Assembly: GCF_900099765.1 (NCBI RefSeq)
Contig: NZ_FNDX01000060.1
Span: forward strand, 1 to 36,023
DNA length: 36,023 bases
Direction: 5' to 3'
From: Paenibacillus typhae
GTDB taxonomy: Bacteria; Bacillota; Bacilli; Paenibacillales; Paenibacillaceae
Shown in pieces: positions 30,986-36,023 of the stretch; within the stretch, counting starts at the first letter, position 1; every line of letters begins with the position of its first letter. A program made the translations under genes and the position numbers. The notes under the pieces are model-generated. The model was not told the DNA's origin, searched no databases, and saw only the letters and a list, made by a program, of their open reading frames with translations.

Positions 30986-33340
30986 TTATACAGTCAAAAC
31001 TTGTTCACCTTTTACAGAAATTTCATTCTCCTGCTCACGGGTCATGAAGTACGTAAACGTAAGGGCCAGGAACACAATCCCATAAATGGCCAGCACTCCC
31101 GCATCGCTCCACATCACACCGTAATTGCCGGTGGAAATGGCTGCCTTGAACCCGCGGACACTGTAGGTCATCGGAAGCAGCGGATTGAAGAACTTCATCC
31201 AGCCCGGAATCAGCTCCAGCGGGAAGGTTCCTGCGCTGGTTGTCAGCTGGAAGATCAGAATCACAATGACTACAAAGCGTCCAGGCTGATCCAGCCAGGT
31301 TACTATCGCCTGGATCATCCACATGAACGAGATGCTGGTGATGAAGGTAAATGCATAGAACAAGGCCACATTCTGTACCTCAAGGCCAAGGCCGTACAGT
31401 ACAATCATTGCCGCCATCAGCGACTGGAGCACGCTCATCATTGAGAAGGTCAGCGTACGGCTGACAAAGCGGTTGAACCGGGTTGCACCGATGACCTCGG
31501 AGCCGCTCATCGGAATAACCAGTGTGCAGATCAGTGCGCCAACAAATAATCCGAGCGACAGGAAGTAAGGGGCAAAGCCTGTGCCGTAATTCGGCACTGC
31601 GCTGACCTTCACTTCTTCAATCTGCACCGGCTGTGCGAACATGGACACCAGCGCATCCGTCTTGTTCACCGTGCTGGTCTGTGAAGCGGCATCTCCAAGC
31701 TTGGAGGCCAGCTCGCCGGAGCCGGACTTCAGCTCATCAAGGCCGTCCTTCAGCTGGCCCGCACCGTCGCTGAGCTTCTTCGAGCCGTCTGCTACGGAGT
31801 TCAGGCCGCTGCTCAGCTGGCCTGCGCCTGCCAGCAGCTTGGAGGTGCCGGCTTCCAGCGCCTTGCCCCCGTCAGCCAGCTTCGCTCCGCCTGCGGCTGC
31901 TTCGTCCAGCTTCGCGCCGAACTGCTGCATCCCGGCGGACAATGTGCCGCCGCCGGTTTCCAGCTTCGCTGCGCCGGCCAGGAGCTGCTGCTGCCCGGCC
32001 AGCAGCTGCGTGCTGCCTGCATTCAGCTGCTGCGCACCTTCATGCAGCTGGGTAACCCCCGCGTCCAGCTGCTGTGTTCCCGCCTGCAGCTGATTCGCGC
32101 CCTGCACCAGCTGCCCGTGGCCGCTGTGCAGCGAGGTTGCGCCAGCCAGCAGCTGCTGCTGGCTCTGATCGAGCTGCGCTGTGCCTTCGGCTACAGCGGC
32201 GCTTGCGGCCAGCAGCTTCTGCACGTCTGCACTCGCAGCAAGCTGAGGGTTCGACTTGGCCAGCTGCTGCAGGCCGTCTGATACTGCCTTGGCAGCGGCA
32301 CTAACCTTCGCGCTGCCTTCCTTGGAAGCCTGAAGACCGGCTTCCAGCTTCGCACTGCCTTCACTGGCGTCTGTCAGTCCGGCTGCCAGCTTCGCGCTGC
32401 CGTCCACGACAGACTTCGTGCCGGCCGCAAGCTTCGCTGTTCCGTCTACTGCCGACTGTGTGCCGGCCTGCAACGCCTTGGCTCCGGCTTCAGTCTTCTT
32501 CAGTCCGGCGCTGAGCTGCTTGCTGCCGTCAGCAGTCTGGGCAACGCCTGCCTGCAGCTTCTTGTGTGCAGCGGATAATTGCTCAAGTCCGCCTGCCAGG
32601 GCGCTGCTGCCGCTCTCCAGCGCCGCAGCCCCGGTATTCAGGGCGGTTACGCCTTCAGTCAGCGGAGCTACACCTTCTACCAGCTTGCCCGTGCCTTCGG
32701 TCAGCACAACCAGATTATCCTTCAGCTTGAGTGCGCCGTCATCCAGCTTGGCTGCGCCGTCGGCAATTTTCGTTGCACCGTCTCCGGCATCGCCGAGCCC
32801 ATCGGCGATTTCCGTAATTTTATCAAACACGGAAGTTGTATAAGCTTCAGTGATTTTGGCGGATACCTTGGTCTTGATATCCTTTACTGCAGTCCCGCCG
32901 ATCTGGCCGGCCAGGAAGTTATAGCCTTCATTCGGCTCATAGATGATTTTGGCCGGCTGCGGATCTGCTTCCAGCAGTGTCGTCGCGTTCGCAGAAAAAT
33001 CCTCAGGAACAATAATCGCCATGTAATACGTATTATCGTCCAGACCGGCTTCCGCCTCTGCACGGGTTACGAAATGCCATTTGAACCCGTCGGTCTTTTT
33101 AAGCTCCTCCACCAGATCACTTCCGGCGGTAAGCCGGGAGCCCTCGTACTCGGCGCCCTTATCCTCATTGACAACAGCCACCGGCAATTCGTTCATCTTA
33201 CCGTACGGGTCCCAGAAGGCCTTGAGGAACAATCCGCTGTACAGCACGGGAATGAACAGGACGACAAACATGGGAATCAGCACCTTCGGATTCTTCAGCG
33301 CCGCGCCCAGGTCCTTGAAAAAGACAGATAAAGATTTCAT
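30986..33340 (-). CDS. yhgE: YhgE/Pip domain membrane protein with long heptad repeat
   Basis: The family (phage infection protein / YhgE, related to ABC-2 permease membrane domains) is widespread in Firmicutes; its function is poorly known. The 784-residue product has an N-terminal membrane helix (about 20-42), an extracellular domain, and a very long Ala/Gly/Leu repeat (about 180-560). In this repeat a glycine recurs every seven residues (LxxGxxx, e.g. DGAAKLDDGALKLKD, LLAGQQQLLAGAAKL). Five to six C-terminal membrane helices follow (about 600-770). GGAGAG precedes the ATG. It is downstream of a TetR gene on the same strand and shares its operator, as in the yhgD-yhgE arrangement of B. subtilis. 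Confidence 0.92.
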   Translation of the reverse strand: MKSLSVFFKDLGAALKNPKVLIPMFVVLFIPVLYSGLFLKAFWDPYGKMNELPVAVVNEDKGAEYEGSRLTAGSDLVEELKKTDGFKWHFVTRAEAEAGLDDNTYYMAIIVPEDFSANATTLLEADPQPAKIIYEPNEGYNFLAGQIGGTAVKDIKTKVSAKITEAYTTSVFDKITEIADGLGDAGDGATKIADGAAKLDDGALKLKDNLVVLTEGTGKLVEGVAPLTEGVTALNTGAAALESGSSALAGGLEQLSAAHKKLQAGVAQTADGSKQLSAGLKKTEAGAKALQAGTQSAVDGTAKLAAGTKSVVDGSAKLAAGLTDASEGSAKLEAGLQASKEGSAKVSAAAKAVSDGLQQLAKSNPQLAASADVQKLLAASAAVAEGTAQLDQSQQQLLAGATSLHSGHGQLVQGANQLQAGTQQLDAGVTQLHEGAQQLNAGSTQLLAGQQQLLAGAAKLETGGGTLSAGMQQFGAKLDEAAAGGAKLADGGKALEAGTSKLLAGAGQLSSGLNSVADGSKKLSDGAGQLKDGLDELKSGSGELASKLGDAASQTSTVNKTDALVSMFAQPVQIEEVKVSAVPNYGTGFAPYFLSLGLFVGALICTLVIPMSGSEVIGATRFNRFVSRTLTFSMMSVLQSLMAAMIVLYGLGLEVQNVALFYAFTFITSISFMWMIQAIVTWLDQPGRFVVIVILIFQLTTSAGTFPLELIPGWMKFFNPLLPMTYSVRGFKAAISTGNYGVMWSDAGVLAIYGIVFLALTFTYFMTREQENEISVKGEQVLTV

Positions 33341-33450
33341 TCTGGTTCTCTCCTTATAATCATATGCTCTTTATACAATGCTATAAATCTCTCTCTGTTT
33401 AAGCGGTACTGCGAATTTGCTGGCTGGATGAAAGTTGCAGTAACACCAGA

Positions 33451-33473
33451 TGACCATTTTCCCCATTCGGTCA
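33451..33473. promoter_or_regulatory. TetR-type operator upstream of the YhgE/Pip gene
   Basis: TGACC, 13 bases, GGTCA: a palindrome of the same spacing and mostly the same inner bases (18 of 23 identical) as the site in front of the tetR gene at 34205-34227. It lies 111 bases upstream of the yhgE start codon. Confidence 0.75.
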
Positions 33474-33583
33474 TTCAAAGGCAAAAAAAATTTGTTCAGC
33501 CATTCTGCAACACTCTCCATAGGCAGCGCCGCATTCAGGGACAGCGGACAAACTGTGCCCCGGTCCCTCCCGCAGTTCATGAT

Positions 33584-34159
33584 TTACTGTGCCAGGCCAT
33601 CTGACAGAAACAAGTGAAAATAATCCTTGATCTGTTCCTTGCTCAAAGGTACATGCACCTTGTTCAGCTCGGCGGTCAGTACAATGTACAGCCTGAACAT
33701 GACTATGGACACGATCTTGGGGTCGCACGGCTTGATCTCCCCTTGCTGTATGGCCTGTTCCACCTCCCGTTCCAGATATTCCAGCACAACGTTCTCGAGC
33801 TTGTCGAGCCCGTCACCGGCCTGCGGCGTTCCGAAATCGCGACTTTCCTGGGAAAGCTTGATAAACAGCTCATGTTCGCTTCGAAATTCAAGCAGTGCAT
33901 CCAGCACCCTGTGCAGGTTATCAAAAAACGGCTTATCCCGCCTGATCTCCCGCTCGGCGATATGCTTCATCTCGGTAATGACATCACGCAGAATCTCATC
34001 AAACAGCTGCTCCTTATTCGTAAAAAAGGTATAAATCGTGCCTTTTCCGACATTCGCAATCTTGGCGACCTGATCCATTGTCGTTGCCTTATAGCCGAAT
34101 AATGAAAAACATTTCGTCGCGGCCTGAAGCACCAGCTGCCTTCGATCTACCACAGCCAC
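33584..34159 (-). CDS. TetR/AcrR family transcriptional regulator (YhgD-like)
   Basis: The 191-residue protein starts with a TetR helix-turn-helix: RRQLVLQAATKCFSLFGYKATTMDQVAKIANVGKGTIYTFFTNKEQLFDEI (about residues 6-56), followed by an all-helical ligand domain of typical length. I choose GTG 34159 with GGGAGTG upstream; an in-frame ATG 37 codons earlier has no family support and would overlap its own operator. It probably represses itself and the YhgE/Pip gene through matching TGACC-N13-GGTCA sites. The inducer is unknown. Confidence 0.9.
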   Translation of the reverse strand: MAVVDRRQLVLQAATKCFSLFGYKATTMDQVAKIANVGKGTIYTFFTNKEQLFDEILRDVITEMKHIAEREIRRDKPFFDNLHRVLDALLEFRSEHELFIKLSQESRDFGTPQAGDGLDKLENVVLEYLEREVEQAIQQGEIKPCDPKIVSIVMFRLYIVLTAELNKVHVPLSKEQIKDYFHLFLSDGLAQ

Positions 34160-34204
34160 CTGTATCCACTCCCTTTCCTGCAAAAAAATCGCTGCCCATT
34201 GTCC

Positions 34205-34227
34205 TGACCACTTTACTAATCCGGTCA
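34205..34227. promoter_or_regulatory. TetR-type operator in the tetR leader
   Basis: TGACC-N13-GGTCA, located between the tetR -10 box and its start codon, where a bound dimer would block transcription. An extra half-site GGTCA follows at 34231-34235. It matches the palindrome before the YhgE/Pip gene at 18 of 23 positions. Confidence 0.78.
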
Positions 34228-34241
34228 CTTGGTCATTACTC

Positions 34242-34270
34242 ACTTTATCACTTTCCCTTCCACTTGGCAA
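34242..34270 (-). promoter_or_regulatory. Sigma-A promoter of the tetR gene
   Basis: TTGCCA (-35, 34265-34270) and TAAAGT (-10, 34242-34247), separated by 17 bases on the minus strand. The operator begins about 14 bases downstream of the -10. Confidence 0.6.
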
Positions 34271-34336
34271 TACCCGGCTGCGCTCTTTATTTTTAATTTA
34301 TTGCAGTGTTTTAACTTTCCAATTACGTCTTATTTG

Positions 34337-34389
34337 TATAATGTGAGATATGGGGCTCATTCCCTTGTATAATGTAATAGAACTATTAC
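34337..34389 (+). promoter_or_regulatory. Promoter region of the glucosyltransferase gene with duplicated -10 and palindromic operator
   Basis: TTGTATAATGT occurs twice, giving TATAAT at 34337-34342 and 34368-34373, 31 bases apart. Directly after the second, GTAATAG-AA-CTATTAC (34374-34389) is a perfect 16-base palindrome at the expected transcription start. Neither -10 has a good -35, so activation or a weak promoter is possible. The regulator is unknown. Confidence 0.5.
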
Positions 34390-34463
34390 AGAGAGGTATC
34401 TCGTATTCGATCTAAGAAGAGAACCCGCAATTCTACCCATGAAGGAAAGTAGCAGGTGAACTT

Positions 34464-35651
34464 ATGCGAAAGAAAAGAGTACTGCTGTTTTCGGAAGGCT
34501 TCGGCACGGGCCATACAGGGGCAGCCTATGCTCTGGCCGAAGGAATCAGACTGCTTAACCCGGACGTCCAGTGTCGGGTCATTGAGCTGGGCAAATTCCT
34601 GAATCCTACGGTTGCGCCTTGGATCCTTTCCGCTTACCGCAAGACTGTCAGCAGCCAGCCCAAGCTGGTCGGCATGATGTATAAAACCCAATATCATAAA
34701 TCACTGAACCGGCTGACCCGTGCAGCACTGCACCGGGTTTTTTATACTCATGCCAAAAAGGTGGTCGAGCAGCTGAGGCCCGATCTTATTATCTGCTCCC
34801 ATCCGATTCCTGCTGCAGTCATCTCCAGGCTTAAGCAGCAGGGGCTGGATATACCGCTTTATACTTTGATTACAGACTATGACGCGCACGGCAGCTGGGT
34901 GAACCCTGAGGCTGACCGCTATCTGGTCTCTACCTCGCGGGTCAAATCCATCCTTACCGGGCGGGGAGTGCCGCCTGAGCTGGTTACAGTCACCGGCATT
35001 CCGGTGCACCCGAAGTTCTGGGAGCGTTCCAACAAGACATTGCTTCGTAAAGAGCTCGGACTGGCTGATATCCCCACCGTTCTGATTATGGGCGGAGGCT
35101 GGGGCCTGATGTTCGGCCAGGATGTCATGGATTCCCTTACCGCCAGAATGGATCAGATTCAGCTGATCTTCTGTATGGGGAGCAACGACAAGCTCGTAGC
35201 GCGGATGCGCTCCACTCCGCTGCTAAATCATCCTAATGTAAAAATTCTGGGCTACAGCAGCGAAATCAACAAGCTGATGGACGCTTCAGACCTGCTGATA
35301 ACGAAACCGGGCGGGATGACCTGCACGGAAGGGCAGGCCAAAGGGATTCCAATGCTGTTCTACAGCGCCATCCCCGGCCAGGAAGAGAAAAACTGCCAGT
35401 ACTTCGTAGAGCTCGGGCTGGCGGAGGTGCTCGACTCCCAGGTGGTGGACAAATGGTTCTCCCTCCTGCTCCGCGAATACGCGGGGATCGAGGAGCAGCG
35501 CAGACGGCGGCTCGCCCTGGAACGCCAGCAGCCCCACAACTGCGCCTCCACGGTGCTGCACCTTCTGGGCAAGACCGCAGACGGACCTGCCGAGCTGCGG
35601 AGCACACGGGCGCAGGCGCGGACAGAAGAGGCTGTTTATGTTACGCCCTGA
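34464..35651 (+). CDS. MGDG synthase/UgtP-type diacylglycerol glycosyltransferase (GT28)
   Basis: Family members add glucose from UDP-glucose to diacylglycerol at the membrane surface, making glycolipids that also anchor lipoteichoic acid. The 395 residues have the two-domain GT-B form. The N-terminal half carries GFGTGHTGAAYALAEG (about residues 11-26), the PDLIICSHPIPA segment and a VTGIPVHPKFW link. The C-terminal half has LIMGGGWGLMFG (about 208-219) and the nucleotide-sugar motif TKPGGMTCTEGQAKGIPMLF (about 274-293). AGGTGA is before the ATG. It is close to ugtP of B. subtilis in length and motifs, but Paenibacilli have several such genes, so I give no symbol. Confidence 0.9.
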   Translation: MRKKRVLLFSEGFGTGHTGAAYALAEGIRLLNPDVQCRVIELGKFLNPTVAPWILSAYRKTVSSQPKLVGMMYKTQYHKSLNRLTRAALHRVFYTHAKKVVEQLRPDLIICSHPIPAAVISRLKQQGLDIPLYTLITDYDAHGSWVNPEADRYLVSTSRVKSILTGRGVPPELVTVTGIPVHPKFWERSNKTLLRKELGLADIPTVLIMGGGWGLMFGQDVMDSLTARMDQIQLIFCMGSNDKLVARMRSTPLLNHPNVKILGYSSEINKLMDASDLLITKPGGMTCTEGQAKGIPMLFYSAIPGQEEKNCQYFVELGLAEVLDSQVVDKWFSLLLREYAGIEEQRRRRLALERQQPHNCASTVLHLLGKTADGPAELRSTRAQARTEEAVYVTP

Positions 35652-35657
35652 ACGATC

Positions 35658-35699
35658 AAAAACCTCCAATTCTGCCTGATGCAGATTTGGAGGTTTTTT
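35658..35699 (+). terminator. Terminator of the glucosyltransferase gene
   Basis: AAAACCTCCAA pairs with TTGGAGGTTTTTT around an inner TCTGC/GCAGA stem, ending in six T residues. It starts seven bases after the stop codon. The group II intron begins three bases later. Confidence 0.92.
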
Positions 35700-35702
35700 A
35701 GT

Positions 35703-36023
35703 GTGCGCCCGGCATGGGCGATAACTTGGCGGTGAAAGTCCGCTACAGGCTTGGCAGTAGGAACTGTTAGCCAAGGGCAAGGGTGTCCGCCGCGAGGCGG
35801 AATCTGAAGGAAGCCGGAGGCAAACCCTCGGTCTGACGAACAGAAATCACATAGAAGGCATGCTGGGACGGACGAGCTTGCACTACAAAGCAAAGTCCAA
35901 TACTGCCCGAATTCCAGGATGTAAATGTGGCAGATAGATGAGGGGAAAGTTATCGCTCTTACCCGGGGAGGTCTCACAGACGTCAAGTAGGGAAAAAAAA
36001 ATCCGAACGACGGAGTAAAGCTT
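35703..36023 (+). mobile_element. Group II intron, 5' portion (domain I), truncated by window edge
   Basis: The sequence opens GTGCGCCCGGCATGGGCG, a standard group II intron 5' end (GUGYG). It continues with the GCGG-TGAAAGT-CCGC stem-loop, a long structured GC-rich domain I, and no long open frame in the first 320 bases. It runs off the window; a maturase/reverse transcriptase gene would be expected to the right. The 5' splice boundary lies directly behind the T-run of the glucosyltransferase terminator, an insertion habit known for class C introns. Confidence 0.82.

Noticed and set aside
31641..32843. Plus-strand frames opposite the YhgE repeat region
   Set aside because: Mirror-image products of the repeated minus-strand codons (Pro/Ala/Ser-rich), not independent genes.
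1..36023. CRISPR array
   Set aside because: No regularly spaced direct repeats with unique spacers; the only tandem repeat is the 62-bp duplication between groES and groEL.

Overview
The window reads as a chromosomal segment of an endospore-forming Firmicute, most likely Paenibacillus or a close relative. The evidence is an H-type small acid-soluble spore protein gene, a Ku/ligase/polymerase end-joining operon, T-box leaders, a CIRCE-controlled groESL operon, strong AGGAGG-type ribosome sites, and the gene order tsaE-tsaB-rimI-tsaD / ABC-F / moaC / tatA-tatC / groES-groEL. That order matches the ydiB-ydiC-ydiD-gcp-ydiF-moaC-(rex)-tatAY-tatCY-groESL neighbourhood of Bacillus subtilis as I remember it. 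I see no tRNA, rRNA or CRISPR array.

Layout. 1-378: the 5' part of an outward-facing group II intron, directly after the groEL terminator. 393-5800 (minus strand): groEL, groES, tatC, tatA, moaB/mogA-like, moaC and 5-formyl-THF cyclo-ligase. groESL has a clear sigma-A promoter plus CIRCE and a 62-bp tandem repeat between groES and groEL. 6030-7985 (plus): an ABC-F ATPase (YdiF type). 7986-8505: a gene-free stretch with eight DnaA boxes (four perfect). 8506-10988 (minus): leuA behind two complete tandem T-box riboswitches and a near-consensus promoter whose -35 overlaps the tsaD stop codon. 10985-13870 (minus): tsaE-tsaB-rimI-tsaD, each overlapping the next by four bases. 13976-15702 (minus): an EmrE-type DMT transporter, sspH and a small acidic gene.

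15914-18778 (plus): ku, a stand-alone ATP-dependent ligase and a stand-alone LigD-type polymerase, i.e. a LigD split in two. 19004-21515 (minus): a YitT-family membrane protein and cardiolipin synthase. 21761-23443 (plus): a membrane-anchored M23 peptidase with a bactofilin. 23492-25496 (minus): a two-gene ABC transporter preceded by a small unknown gene. 26014-30612 (minus): gltB without an adjacent gltD. 30986-34159 (minus): a YhgE/Pip membrane protein with a long glycine-heptad repeat, and a TetR regulator; both genes carry the same TGACC-N13-GGTCA operator. 34464-35651 (plus): a diacylglycerol glucosyltransferase of the UgtP type. 35703-36023: the start of a second group II intron, again immediately after a terminator.

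The most interesting signals are the DnaA-box cluster beside ydiF, the paired TetR operators, the split LigD whose polymerase has Gln where a catalytic His is usual, the tandem T-boxes, and the two terminator-associated introns bounding the window.
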